A stretch of DNA of 64,000 nucleotides from Methylobacterium persicinum. GTDB taxonomy: Bacteria > Pseudomonadota > Alphaproteobacteria > Rhizobiales > Beijerinckiaceae. Of this stretch, positions 8,775-16,991 are shown in pieces. Under the pieces are notes generated by a model, which did not search any database, was not told where the DNA came from, and was given only the letters and a program-made list of their open reading frames with translations. A program made the position numbers and the translations under genes. The stretch spans positions 1 to 64,000 of the forward strand of contig NZ_BPQX01000022.1 of assembly GCF_022179525.1 (NCBI RefSeq), written 5' to 3'. How positions within the stretch are numbered: position 1 is the stretch's first letter; the number at the start of each line of letters is the position of its first letter.

Positions 8775-10067
8775 ATGATGAAGCGCGTGAGCGCCACGAA
8801 CGGCGTGCTCGGCCTGCTCTGCATCATGTACTTCATCACCTACCTCGACAGGGTGAACCTGGCGACGGCCGGCACGGTGATGATGCACGACCTCGGCATG
8901 TCGAAGACCGAGTTCGGGCTGATGCTGTCGGCCTTCGCCTACCCCTACGCGATCTTTCAGGTGATCGGCGGCTCGGTGGGCGATCGCTTCGGCGCCCGGC
9001 GCACGCTGATGGTCTGCGGCATCATCTGGGCGGCCGCGACGGTGCTGACGGGCTTGGTCGGCGGCCTCGCCAGCCTGTTCCTCGCCCGTGTTCTCCTCGG
9101 CTTCGGCGAGGGCGCCACCTTCCCGACCGCCACCCGGGCCATGCAGAACTGGACGGCCCCCGGAAAGCGTGGTTTCGCCCAGGGGATCACCCACGCCTTC
9201 GCCCGGCTCGGCAATGCCGTCGCCCCGCCCATCGTCGCCTTCCTGATCTATCACTTCGGCTGGCGCGTGAGCTTCTACGTGCTCGGTGTGCTTAGCTTCG
9301 TCTGGGTGGTCGTCTGGTACCTCTACTTCCGGGACGATCCCTCCGATCACGCCCGAATTACGAAGGCCGAACTCGAGACCCTGCCTGCGCCGCGGAAGGT
9401 CGGCATCCGCCAAGCCGTCCCGTGGGGCGCCCTCACCCGCCGGATGCTTCCGGTGACGGTCACTTATTTCTGCTACGGCTGGACGCTGTGGCTGTTCCTC
9501 GGCTGGCTCCCGACCTTCTTCAAGGAGAGCTACGGACTCGATCTGAAAAACTCGGCCCTCTTCGCGTCGGGCGTGTTCTTCGCCGGGGTCATCGGCGATA
9601 CCGTCGGCGGCATGGCGAGCGACCGCATCGGCCATGTCACCGGCAACGTGAAGCTAGCCCGCCTCTCGGTGATCGTGGTGGGCTTCCTCGGGGCGGCCGC
9701 CAGCCTGACGGGGGTGTTCTTCACCCATGACCTGACCCTGGTCGCCCTGCTTCTGTCGTCCGGCTTCTTCTTCTCCGAACTCGTCATCGGCCCAATCTGG
9801 TCGGTCCCCATGGATATCGCACCGAAATATGCCGGCACGGCGAGCGGCCTGATGAACACAGGCTCTGCCGTGGCGGCCATCGTCTCGCCCGTCGTGTTCG
9901 GCTTCATCGTCGACAAGACCGGAAGCTGGACCCTCCCCTTCATCGGATCGATCGGCCTTTGCCTCCTGGGCGCGGTACTCGCCTTCACGATGCATCCGGA
10001 GCGAGAGTTCGAGGCCGCACCGGCCGATCCGGCCGGGCGGATCGCCAGCGTCCCCGCGGGAGAGTGA
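8775..10067 (+). CDS. MFS transporter, anion:cation symporter-type
   Basis: A 430-residue, 12-helix inner-membrane protein of the ACS family (hexuronate, tartrate, phthalate and similar organic anions). N-terminal YFITYLDRVNLATAG is the family signature, with GGSVGDRFGARRTL as the helix 2-3 loop and GFGEGATFPTATRAMQNW in helix 4. GGAGG a few bases upstream supports the start at 8775. It begins a three-gene operon with a family III CoA-transferase and a crotonase-fold protein, starting three and about 35 bases after the preceding stop codons respectively, so the cargo is probably a carboxylic acid that is then converted to its CoA ester. Confidence 0.88.
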   Translation: MMKRVSATNGVLGLLCIMYFITYLDRVNLATAGTVMMHDLGMSKTEFGLMLSAFAYPYAIFQVIGGSVGDRFGARRTLMVCGIIWAAATVLTGLVGGLASLFLARVLLGFGEGATFPTATRAMQNWTAPGKRGFAQGITHAFARLGNAVAPPIVAFLIYHFGWRVSFYVLGVLSFVWVVVWYLYFRDDPSDHARITKAELETLPAPRKVGIRQAVPWGALTRRMLPVTVTYFCYGWTLWLFLGWLPTFFKESYGLDLKNSALFASGVFFAGVIGDTVGGMASDRIGHVTGNVKLARLSVIVVGFLGAAASLTGVFFTHDLTLVALLLSSGFFFSELVIGPIWSVPMDIAPKYAGTASGLMNTGSAVAAIVSPVVFGFIVDKTGSWTLPFIGSIGLCLLGAVLAFTMHPEREFEAAPADPAGRIASVPAGE

Positions 10068-10069
10068 GC

Positions 10070-11290
10070 ATGGTCCACGCGCCGGGACGGCAAGGTCCCC
10101 TCACCGGCATGCGGGTGATCGAGCTCGCGCACATCATGGCGGGGCCAGTCTGTGGCCTGATGCTCGGCGACATGGGCGCCGAGGTGATCAAGGTCGAGAA
10201 GCTCGAAGGGGACGATACCCGCCGGACGGTGCCCCCCGCCCTGGAGGGCGAGAGCGCCGCCTACATGATGATGAACCGCGGCAAGCGCGGCATCGCCCTC
10301 GACCTGAAGGCCCCGGAGGGCGTGGCGGTTCTGCGGCGCCTCCTCGCCAAGGCCGACGCACTCATCGAGAACTATCGGGGCGGCACGATGGAGCGGCTGG
10401 GCCTCGGCTACGATACCCTGCACCGGGATTTCCCCGCCCTTGTCTACTGTTCGCTGTCCGGCTTCGGCCGCAGTGGCCCCTATGCCGACCGGGCGGGGTT
10501 CGATCTCGTGGCCCAGGGTATGAGCGGCCTCATGTCGGTGACGGGGGAAGGTCCCGGCCGGCCGCCGATGAAGTGCGGCCCGCCGGTCACCGACATCACC
10601 GCGGGCATCCTCGCGGCCATGGGCGTCCTCGCGGCCTACACAAGGCGCCTGAAGACCGGTGAGGGGCAGGCCGTCGACACATCCCTGTTCGAGGCGGGAA
10701 TCACCCACACCTATTGGCAATCGGCCATCGCCATGGCGACGGGGATCGCCCCCGGCCCCATGGGCTCGGCACACCCCCTGAATGCCCCCTACGAGGCCTT
10801 CGAGACCGCGGACGGCTGGATCACCATCGGGGCGGCCAACCAGACCAACTGGCTCCGCCTGCTCAAGGCCATCGGCATGGACAGCCTCGCCGAGGATCCG
10901 CGCTTCGCCCACAACCGGGACCGGATGGCCAACCGGGAGGACCTCGCCGCCACCCTGGCACCCGCCTTCCGCGCTCAAAGTTCGGAGAGCTGGCTCGCCC
11001 GGCTCGAAGCCGGGGGCGTGCCGGCGGGGCCGGTCCTCGACGTGAATGCCATGCACCGCGATCCGCAGACCCTCGCCCGGGAGATGGTGGTCGAGGTGGA
11101 GCATCCCCGGATCGGGACAATGCAGACGCTCGGTCTTCCGGTGAAGTTCTCCGGGACGCCGGGGCGCGTGCACGGGGCCGCCCCTCTGCTCGGCGAGCAT
11201 TCCCGTTCCATCCTGGCGGAAGCGGGATACGATGAGGCGGCGATCGACGACCTGATCACCCGGGGCATCGTGCGCGAAACCCGCGCCTGA
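10070..11290 (+). CDS. Family III CoA-transferase (CaiB/BaiF type)
   Basis: A 406-residue cytoplasmic enzyme that moves CoA between carboxylic acids. The typical N-terminus GMRVIELAHIMAGPVCGLML is followed by LGDMGAEVIKVE, NRGKRGIALDLK, YCSLSGFGRSGPYADRAGFD and PPVTDITAG. Asp175 in the last motif aligns with the catalytic aspartate of formyl-CoA transferase. Length is normal. The start lies three bases after the MFS stop codon. The substrate is unknown; formyl-CoA/oxalate, carnitine-type and dicarboxylate transferases share these motifs. It probably activates the acid imported by the preceding MFS protein. Confidence 0.92.
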   Translation: MVHAPGRQGPLTGMRVIELAHIMAGPVCGLMLGDMGAEVIKVEKLEGDDTRRTVPPALEGESAAYMMMNRGKRGIALDLKAPEGVAVLRRLLAKADALIENYRGGTMERLGLGYDTLHRDFPALVYCSLSGFGRSGPYADRAGFDLVAQGMSGLMSVTGEGPGRPPMKCGPPVTDITAGILAAMGVLAAYTRRLKTGEGQAVDTSLFEAGITHTYWQSAIAMATGIAPGPMGSAHPLNAPYEAFETADGWITIGAANQTNWLRLLKAIGMDSLAEDPRFAHNRDRMANREDLAATLAPAFRAQSSESWLARLEAGGVPAGPVLDVNAMHRDPQTLAREMVVEVEHPRIGTMQTLGLPVKFSGTPGRVHGAAPLLGEHSRSILAEAGYDEAAIDDLITRGIVRETRA

Positions 11291-11324
11291 TCCCGTGCCC
11301 GCTCCCGACTGTCCGGAGGCTTCG

Positions 11325-12137
11325 ATGAACGCTCACGCCCCGACCGACGAATTGGTCTTCACCAAGGACGAATCCGGCGTGGCCCGGATCGTCCTGAACC
11401 GGCCGCAGGCGCGCAACGCCCTCACCTTCGCGATGTATCGCGGGCTGATCGCCTGCTGCGAGGACATCGCCGCCGATCCGGCGGTCAAGGCCCTGATCAT
11501 CACCGGCGCAGGCGACAAGGCCTTCGCCGCCGGCACCGACATCACGCAGTTCCGGGCGTTCGAGACGGCTGAGGATGCCCTCGGCTACGAGCGTTTCATG
11601 GATCAAGTCCTGGGCGGACTGGAATGTCTGCGCGTGCCGACCATCGCCGCCATCGCGGGCGCTTGCACGGGCGGGGGCGCGGCCATCGCGGCGGCTTGCG
11701 ACCTGCGGATCGCCACCCGCGACGCACGGTTCGGCTTTCCCATCGCCCGGACGTTGGGCAACTGCCTCAGCCAGGGCAACCTGAAGCGGCTCTCGAACTT
11801 GATCGGCCCGGCCCGGGTGAAGGACATCATCTTCACCGCCCGGCTTGTCGGCGCCGAGGAAGCCCTGGCGATCGGCCTCGTCGGAGAGGTGGTGGACGAC
11901 CGCTATGCCTTGACCGAACGCGTCGATGCCCTCGCCACGCTGCTCACGGGCCACGCGCCCCTGACCATGCAGGCTACGAAAGAGGGCCTCCGCCGGCTCG
12001 CCGAGGAAGAGGATCTTCCGGCCGACGCTCCCCGCCCCGGCGATGACCTGATCCTCATGTGCTACATGAGCCAGGATTTCCGGGAAGGCATGGAAGCGTT
12101 CCTGGGCAAGCGTCCGCCGGACTGGAAGGGACGCTGA
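11325..12137 (+). CDS. Crotonase-fold (enoyl-CoA hydratase/isomerase) protein with altered active site
   Basis: A 270-residue protein of the crotonase superfamily. The ATG at 11325 follows a good ribosome site (GGAGG at 11314-11318); a GTG at 11295 is weaker. CoA-binding and oxyanion-hole features are present (RIVLNRPQARNALTF, DKAFAAGTDITQF, ACTGGGAAIAAACDLRIAT). In ordinary hydratases two glutamates do the chemistry, one after the GGG motif and one in a PE pair. Here these regions read GGGAAIA and FGFPIARTLGNCLSQG with no glutamate, so simple hydration is doubtful. Third gene of the MFS-CoA-transferase operon. Confidence 0.88.
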   Translation: MNAHAPTDELVFTKDESGVARIVLNRPQARNALTFAMYRGLIACCEDIAADPAVKALIITGAGDKAFAAGTDITQFRAFETAEDALGYERFMDQVLGGLECLRVPTIAAIAGACTGGGAAIAAACDLRIATRDARFGFPIARTLGNCLSQGNLKRLSNLIGPARVKDIIFTARLVGAEEALAIGLVGEVVDDRYALTERVDALATLLTGHAPLTMQATKEGLRRLAEEEDLPADAPRPGDDLILMCYMSQDFREGMEAFLGKRPPDWKGR

Positions 12138-12144
12138 TCCGCGA

Positions 12145-12237
12145 CGTGATTGCGAGCGTCAGCGGAGCAATCTAGGGAAGCATGCCACCTCCGAAGGTGC
12201 CGGATCCCTCGATTGCTTCGCTCTGCTCGCAATAACG
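12145..12237. repeat. REP-like palindromic element, family A
   Basis: Arms cgtgattgcgagcgtcagcg and gagcaatctaggga are mirrored by tccctcgattgcttcgctct and gctcgcaataacg. It lies between the convergent crotonase operon and xoxJ. Confidence 0.85.
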
Positions 12238-12277
12238 ACGCGGGTTTCGGAACTCGCCCGAACGCCGCGAGGACGTC

Positions 12278-13123
12278 CTAGCGTTCGCCCGGAGCCGCGA
12301 GCTTGTTCTCGTCCTCATCGAGCAGAGGAACGTCGTAGTCGCGCAGCACCTTCTCGATGTCGGCCTTGCGCTTGCGCAGGGCGGTATTGAGCGTGCGCTT
12401 CCAGTCGTTCTCGCCGATCCGGACACCCATGGCGATGCGATAGGCCATCGGCGGACGCTCAGGCTCCTTGAGCAGCGGCGTCACGACCATGGCCGTCCCG
12501 CTCTGTTTGGCAAGCCAGCCTGCGGCGGGCCCCCAGAGCACGGCCGCATCGATGGTCTTCGACGCGAGGTCAGCGATGACCTCGGCAGCTACCGTCTGAT
12601 GCTTGCGCTGCGGGTCGAGGGCGTAAGGCGCGTAGGCCTTCATATCCGGGATGAGGCCGAGATCCCCCATCCGATTCACCGGCGGCGTGCCCGCGATGAC
12701 GCCGATCTTTTTGCCCTTGAGCCGGGGGTCGTCGAGGGCGGTCACGCCGTCCAGGTCGCCGGCACGGGTCACCAGGGTATAGATCGAGCGGTAATAGGGA
12801 TTGGTGGTCTGGACGAGATCGCTGCCGAAGGCTTGGCCGACGATCAGGTCGCATAGACCAGTACCGAGGGTGTTGCGAACGAAGCCTGGACCTTGAGTCA
12901 GCCAGTAATAGCGGACCTTGACCTTCAGCTCGTCCGCGATGATCGAGGCGATCTTGTTCTCGAAGCCGTCTTCCTTGCGCTCGGAAAACGGCATGTTGCC
13001 GGGGTCGCCGCAGACCCGCAGAACGTCGGTCGTCACGGTATCCGGCAGGTGCTGTGCGACAGCCCCCTGCGCCACCGTCATCGACAGGGCGCAGAGGATC
13101 GCAAGCTGAGGGGCGCGGGCCAT
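12278..13123 (-). CDS. xoxJ: XoxJ, periplasmic binding-protein-like partner of XoxF
   Basis: A 281-residue exported protein of the family 3 solute-binding fold (MoxJ/XoxJ group), thought to help activate or mature methanol dehydrogenase. The ATG at 13123 overlaps the xoxG stop codon by one base (TAATG). The signal peptide is ARAPQLAILCALSMTVAQGA. Diagnostic stretches are VLRVCGDPGNMPFSERKEDG, FENKIASIIADEL and RYYWLTQGPGFVRNTLGTG, then CDLIVGQAF. Its fixed position after xoxF and xoxG supports the assignment. It is not a transporter subunit, since no permease or ATPase is near. Confidence 0.93.
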   Translation of the reverse strand: MARAPQLAILCALSMTVAQGAVAQHLPDTVTTDVLRVCGDPGNMPFSERKEDGFENKIASIIADELKVKVRYYWLTQGPGFVRNTLGTGLCDLIVGQAFGSDLVQTTNPYYRSIYTLVTRAGDLDGVTALDDPRLKGKKIGVIAGTPPVNRMGDLGLIPDMKAYAPYALDPQRKHQTVAAEVIADLASKTIDAAVLWGPAAGWLAKQSGTAMVVTPLLKEPERPPMAYRIAMGVRIGENDWKRTLNTALRKRKADIEKVLRDYDVPLLDEDENKLAAPGER

Positions 13124-13731
13124 TAGAAGCCCATGCACTCCTTCTCGGTCTTCTTGGCGGCGTCGGGCTTGTCTTCGTGGTCGCTCGGCCGGATGCGGCC
13201 GATCGCACCTGCGGCACGGGCCTTCAGGTACACGTAGAGGTCGTCCGAGTAGCACATGACGTTCTTGTTGTCGCCGAAGGCCGGCATGACCTTCTGCTCG
13301 GCGGCGTTTACGTCCTGCTTGCCGCCGACGAGGATGCCGATGAACTCCTCATAGGAGAGGTGCTTCAGCGAATCCTTGAGCGCCGGAGCGTAGGTCGAAC
13401 CCATGCCGTCCGGACCGTGACAGACGTGGCACTCGGCGTGGTACCGGCGGTAGCCGGAATAGCTGTACCAATCGAGCTTCTTGCCGTCGTCGGTGACGTG
13501 GAAGGTCGGATGCCCGTCGGCGTCGATGTACTTTCCGTCCTCGATCTTCACCGCCGCATCCTTCTTCAGGAGAGCGGGATCCTGCTCAGCGGTCTTGTCG
13601 TTCGCGTTGAGCGAGTTGGCGAGGGCGGGATCGGGTTTGGCATCCTCAGCATGTACGGCGACCACGGAAACGGTCGCTAGGGCGAGGGCGGCCAGAACGG
13701 GCCGCGTGATGATGGTGCTGAGGTGGAGCAA
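13123..13731 (-). CDS. xoxG: XoxG, cytochrome cL electron acceptor of XoxF
   Basis: A 202-residue periplasmic class I c-type cytochrome that accepts electrons from lanthanide methanol dehydrogenase. An N-terminal signal (VLAALALATVSVVAVHA-ED) precedes the single heme site CHVCH (Cys101, Cys104, His105). The likely axial methionine is in KVMPAFGD. The stretch YSGYRRYHAECHVCHGPDG is characteristic of cytochrome cL/XoxG. It lies 133 bases downstream of xoxF with a strong hairpin between, and is coupled to xoxJ. Confidence 0.95.
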   Translation of the reverse strand: MLHLSTIITRPVLAALALATVSVVAVHAEDAKPDPALANSLNANDKTAEQDPALLKKDAAVKIEDGKYIDADGHPTFHVTDDGKKLDWYSYSGYRRYHAECHVCHGPDGMGSTYAPALKDSLKHLSYEEFIGILVGGKQDVNAAEQKVMPAFGDNKNVMCYSDDLYVYLKARAAGAIGRIRPSDHEDKPDAAKKTEKECMGF

Positions 13732-13808
13732 CGTGGGCTTCTCCCTGATTGAGGTCTTTCCGTCTCCCTTCGAGCAGAGACCCCTTGACCGCGTAGCTTA
13801 ATCGCAAG

Positions 13809-13838
13809 GATGCCGGCGCGGAAGACCGCGCCGGCATC
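13809..13838 (-). terminator. Strong hairpin between xoxF and xoxG
   Basis: A perfect 13-bp stem gatgccggcgcgg / ccgcgccggcatc with a four-base loop starts about 27 bases after the xoxF stop codon. On the xoxF transcript strand it is not followed by a T-run. It may therefore act as a partial terminator or as a 3' mRNA stabiliser that keeps xoxF transcript above xoxGJ. Confidence 0.6.
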
Positions 13839-13864
13839 GTTTCTGTGGGGTTCGCTGCGGCCTA

Positions 13865-15670
13865 TTAGTTCGGCAGAGCGAAGACGGTCAGCTGGCCGCC
13901 GAGGTTGGTGTACTGCGACAGAGCCGCGTAACCACCCACCGCGCCGAGGCCGGCGTTCGGGTCGGTCAGGCCGGCCGCAAGGCCGATGCCCGCCCAGCCG
14001 CCGACGCCCGAGAGGACGCCCACGTACTGCTTGCCCTTGTGCTGGTAGGTCATCACGTTGCCGATGATGCCCGACGGGGTCTTGAACTTCCAGAGCTCCT
14101 TGCCGGTCTTGTCGTCGACCGCCTTCAGGTAGCCCTCGAGGGTCCCGTAGAACACCACGTCACCGGCGGTGGCGAGCGCGCCCGACCACACCGAGAACTG
14201 CTCCGGATCCGACCACTTGATCTTACCGTTCACGCCGTCCCAGGCGATGAAGTTACCCATGCCGCCGTGAGAGTTCGGGGCCGGGTACATCGAGAGGGTC
14301 GCACCGACATAGGGCTGGCCCGGAGTGTAGGTCACCCGGAACGGCTCGTAGTCCATGCAAACGTGGTTGGTGGGAACGTAGAACAGCTGAGTCTTGGGCG
14401 AGTAGGCCGCCGGCTGCTGGTCCTTCGAACCGAGAGCCGCCGGGCAGATGCCCTTCGAGTTCACGTCCTCACCGTTCTGCTCGGTCGAGTACTTCGACAC
14501 GACCAGCGGACGGCCGTAGGTCTTCGAACCCTTGTCCATGTCGACCTTGGACGCCCAGTTGACGGCCGGATCGTACTTCTCGGCGACGACGAGGGCGCCG
14601 GTCTCACGGTTCAGGGTGTAGCCGAAGCCGTTACGGTCGAAGTGGGTGAGAAGCGGCTGTTCCTTGCCGTCAACCTTCTGATCCGAGAGGATCATCTCGT
14701 TGATGCCGTCATAGTCCCACTCGTCGTGCGGGGTCATCTGGTAGACCCACTTGGCCACGCCGGTATCCGGGTTACGCGCCCAGATGGTCATGGACCACTT
14801 GTTGTCGCCCGGACGCTGCTTCGGGTTCCAGGTCGAGGGGTTGCCCGAGCCGTAGTACACGAGGTTCAGCTTGGGGTCGTAGGAGTACCAGCCCCAGGTG
14901 CAGCCGCCGCCGGTCTTCCACTGATCGCCTTCCCAGGTCTTCAGCGAAGAGTCCTTGCCGATCGGCTTGCCGAGCTCGGTGGTCTTCTCCGGGTCGACCA
15001 GCATCTGGTCATCCGGGCCTTCCGAGTAGCCGCGCCACACCAGCTTGCCGGTCTTGAGGTCGTAGGCGGTGACGGAGCACTGCACACCGAACTCGCCGCC
15101 GGAGATGCCGACGATGACCTTGTCCTTGACCGGGAGAACGGTCGCGGTGTTGGTCGCGCCCTTCGACGGGTCGCCGTTCTTCACCGACCAGTTGACCTTG
15201 CCGGACTTCGCATCGAGCGAAACCACGGTCGTGTCGGCCTGGTGGAGGAGGATGGCGCCGTCGGCATAGGCCAGACCACGGTTGACCGTGTCACAGCACA
15301 TGACCGGGATCACGGACGGATCCTGCTTCGGCTCGTACTTCCACACGATCTTGGCGTCGTGGTCGAGGTCGAGCGCGTAGACGATGTTCGGGAACGGCGT
15401 GTGCACGTACATCATGTTGCCGACGACCAGGGGAGAACCCTCGTGGCCGCGCAGAACGCCGGTCGAGAACGTCCAGGCGACCTGGAGGTCCTTCACGTTC
15501 TTGGCATTGATCTGATCGAGCTTGGAATAACGCGTATTGGCGTAGTCGACCGTCTGAAGCACCTGCTCAGCAGGATTGTTGAGGTGCTTCATCACGTCGT
15601 CGTTGGCGAGCGCCGGCGTGGCGACGGCCGCAACGCCTGCCCCGAGGGCAAGGAGATGTACCGCTCTCAT
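13865..15670 (-). CDS. xoxF: Lanthanide-dependent PQQ methanol dehydrogenase XoxF
   Basis: A 601-residue periplasmic quinoprotein that oxidises methanol (often on to formate) using PQQ and a lanthanide. The ATG at 15670 is preceded by GGAGGA; an in-frame ATG 15 bases upstream contains that site and is less likely. Signal peptide: [19 protein letters not shown]. The vicinal disulfide that stacks on PQQ is Cys125-Cys126 ([12 protein letters not shown]). The segment HDEWDYDG holds the catalytic Asp319 and, two residues later, Asp321. That second aspartate separates XoxF (lanthanide) from calcium-type MxaF, which has alanine there. Tryptophan-rich propeller repeats run to the end. It heads xoxF-xoxG-xoxJ. 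Confidence 0.97.
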   Translation of the reverse strand: MRAVHLLALGAGVAAVATPALANDDVMKHLNNPAEQVLQTVDYANTRYSKLDQINAKNVKDLQVAWTFSTGVLRGHEGSPLVVGNMMYVHTPFPNIVYALDLDHDAKIVWKYEPKQDPSVIPVMCCDTVNRGLAYADGAILLHQADTTVVSLDAKSGKVNWSVKNGDPSKGATNTATVLPVKDKVIVGISGGEFGVQCSVTAYDLKTGKLVWRGYSEGPDDQMLVDPEKTTELGKPIGKDSSLKTWEGDQWKTGGGCTWGWYSYDPKLNLVYYGSGNPSTWNPKQRPGDNKWSMTIWARNPDTGVAKWVYQMTPHDEWDYDGINEMILSDQKVDGKEQPLLTHFDRNGFGYTLNRETGALVVAEKYDPAVNWASKVDMDKGSKTYGRPLVVSKYSTEQNGEDVNSKGICPAALGSKDQQPAAYSPKTQLFYVPTNHVCMDYEPFRVTYTPGQPYVGATLSMYPAPNSHGGMGNFIAWDGVNGKIKWSDPEQFSVWSGALATAGDVVFYGTLEGYLKAVDDKTGKELWKFKTPSGIIGNVMTYQHKGKQYVGVLSGVGGWAGIGLAAGLTDPNAGLGAVGGYAALSQYTNLGGQLTVFALPN

Positions 15671-15790
15671 GGATTCCTCCGACAAGTCATTATCAAGTTC
15701 TCAGAACACGCCAAGAAGGCGATGTGAGAAGAACTGTAACCTGACTCTTTCGCGACAGGGATAAAGCCTCGATAGCGGGCGATTGGGTGA

Positions 15791-15811
15791 CGGTAGTCTT
15801 TCAGACTACCG
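15791..15811 (-). promoter_or_regulatory. Hairpin in the xoxF 5' leader
   Basis: A perfect 9-bp inverted repeat (cggtagtct-ttc-agactaccg) lies about 120 bases before the xoxF start, downstream of the candidate promoter. It could be an mRNA leader hairpin or a regulator site. Confidence 0.45.
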
Positions 15812-15865
15812 GCCAGAGGCCGCCCATCCCCTTGGGCCGCCCCCTCGAAACCGAAGCTGGGACGG

Positions 15866-15910
15866 ACCTTAAGAGATTTTTGAGCGCCGTCAACACGGAG
15901 TTTGACGGCG
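15866..15910 (-). promoter_or_regulatory. Candidate xoxF promoter overlapping a 9-bp dyad
   Basis: On the xoxF strand TTGACG (15893-15888) and TAAGGT (15871-15866) are spaced by 16 bases and resemble -35 and -10 boxes. The -35 lies inside a perfect dyad CGCCGTCAA-N8-TTGACGGCG (15885-15910), which may be an operator. Transcription from here would leave a leader of about 190 bases. In Methylorubrum, xoxF is controlled by two-component systems (MxbDM, MxcQE); which protein would bind here is not known from sequence. Confidence 0.45.
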
Positions 15911-16470
15911 GTTCCACCGGCAAGCCGCCTCATGGTTTCTGATTTACGAAAGCAACAGAATTGCCGCTTTGCACAATTTCAGTGTGCGGTGCGATGAAAA
16001 AGCGCGGCTCGGATCAGAATCGTTGTGGGCGTCGGAAGAGCTGTAGTGGCTTGGTCTACAAAACTTCGTTGTTCTGTCGTCTTCTAGCGCGAACTATATG
16101 GCGTTAGGCAGCCAAGCTTGACCATCGAGCAAAGATTTTGCGATGCGGCAGAGGGAGGCGCTTGCGCGCGACCGACGGGATTGCCGAACCGGCCTCACGA
16201 GGGGGTGATTGCGCCGTCTCGCCGCATGATGTTCCTAAAAATCTCGGGAAAATTCGGCAACGGATTACAGACCGAAGGGCTTCGGCAGGCGGCGATGCCC
16301 GGCGACCGGAAGAATCGCTCCCATCGACAGCGAAGTGGCAGATCTGAGCCCGCAGGCCAGAGCACTCATCGAACGTTATCCGAGCCACTGACCGCGCTAG
16401 CGAGCCGAGCGAAGCGTGAGCGCATTTGTGAGAAGCGTTCTGGATCGCCTCATCTCCCGTGCCGCTACGC
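15911..16470. other. Long gene-poor region upstream of xoxF
   Basis: This region is less G+C-rich than its surroundings, with runs such as gcacaatttcagtgtgcggt and ctacaaaacttcgttgttct. No convincing gene was found; open frames on both strands run into the next repeat or lack starts. A short frame reading SEVADLSPQARALIERYPSH and then a stop (about 16325-16391) has a protein-like texture but no start codon, and may be a decayed gene end. The rest is probably xoxF regulatory DNA. Confidence 0.5.
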
Positions 16471-16563
16471 CGTCATTGCGAGCGAAGCGAAGCAATCCAG
16501 GGCGGCGGGACCTCTTAGGATGTGGCGGATCCGTGGGTGGCTTCGCTTCGCTCGCAATGACCG
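16471..16563. repeat. REP-like palindromic element, family A
   Basis: A near-consensus copy: cgtcattgcgagcgaagcga and agcaatccagg are mirrored by gcttcgcttcgctcgcaatg. It sits 57 bases beyond the stop codon of the small minus-strand gene at 16620. Confidence 0.9.
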
Positions 16564-16619
16564 CGGAGGTGATCCAAGGATGACAGAAGACGCTTCGGCG
16601 GTGTGAACGGCGGGAGCGG

Positions 16620-16901
16620 TCAGGCTTCCGGAACGGGCCCGGTCGATTCGAATTCCGCCACGTCGCCGACGAGGTCGGTGACGGAAATCGCGAGGGAGCG
16701 TCCGTTCTTTAGGCGGAGATGGGCATCGGGCTCGAGCCAGATCGGCCACAGGCCCGAGTGGCGCCCGGTCAGCGTGCCGTGGGCGAAGGGCCCTTCCGGG
16801 CGGCGCTCGATCACGAGGCGATACCGGACCCGCACCGGTTCGCAGCCCTCGGCCTGAACGAGCCCACGTCCGGTCGATACCTGGGGATCGTGCTCGGGCA
16901 T
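16620..16901 (-). CDS. Hypothetical protein, 93 residues
   Basis: A small soluble protein of unrecognised family. Its codon use matches the neighbours and it has an ordered, hydrophobic-alternating pattern (VRYRLVIERRPEGPF, HSGLWPIWLEPDAHLRL, SLAISVTDLVGDVAEF), suggesting a beta-rich domain. It has no signal peptide, membrane helix or cysteine pair. It lies 90 bases downstream of nothing co-directional and is convergent with nothing, so context gives no function. Confidence 0.65.
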   Translation of the reverse strand: MPEHDPQVSTGRGLVQAEGCEPVRVRYRLVIERRPEGPFAHGTLTGRHSGLWPIWLEPDAHLRLKNGRSLAISVTDLVGDVAEFESTGPVPEA

Positions 16902-16991
16902 TGTGGCCAGGATGAATCGGCAAACCTATTGCCGCTTAATCCCGAAGCAGGCCCCTGTCACCGCCCTGCAGCGACGATCATCACAGCTGTG

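Noticed and set aside
7248-9635. A minus-strand open frame of nearly 800 codons under the narK and MFS genes
   Set aside because: Its translation is rich in Glu, His, Arg and Gly without domain structure and is antisense to two clear transporters.
14039-15727. A plus-strand frame of 562 codons opposite xoxF
   Set aside because: It is an antisense shadow caused by codon bias; no motifs and no ribosome site.
16118-16606. A 162-codon plus-strand frame upstream of the 93-residue hypothetical gene
   Set aside because: It runs straight through a family A palindrome and has no recognisable protein texture.
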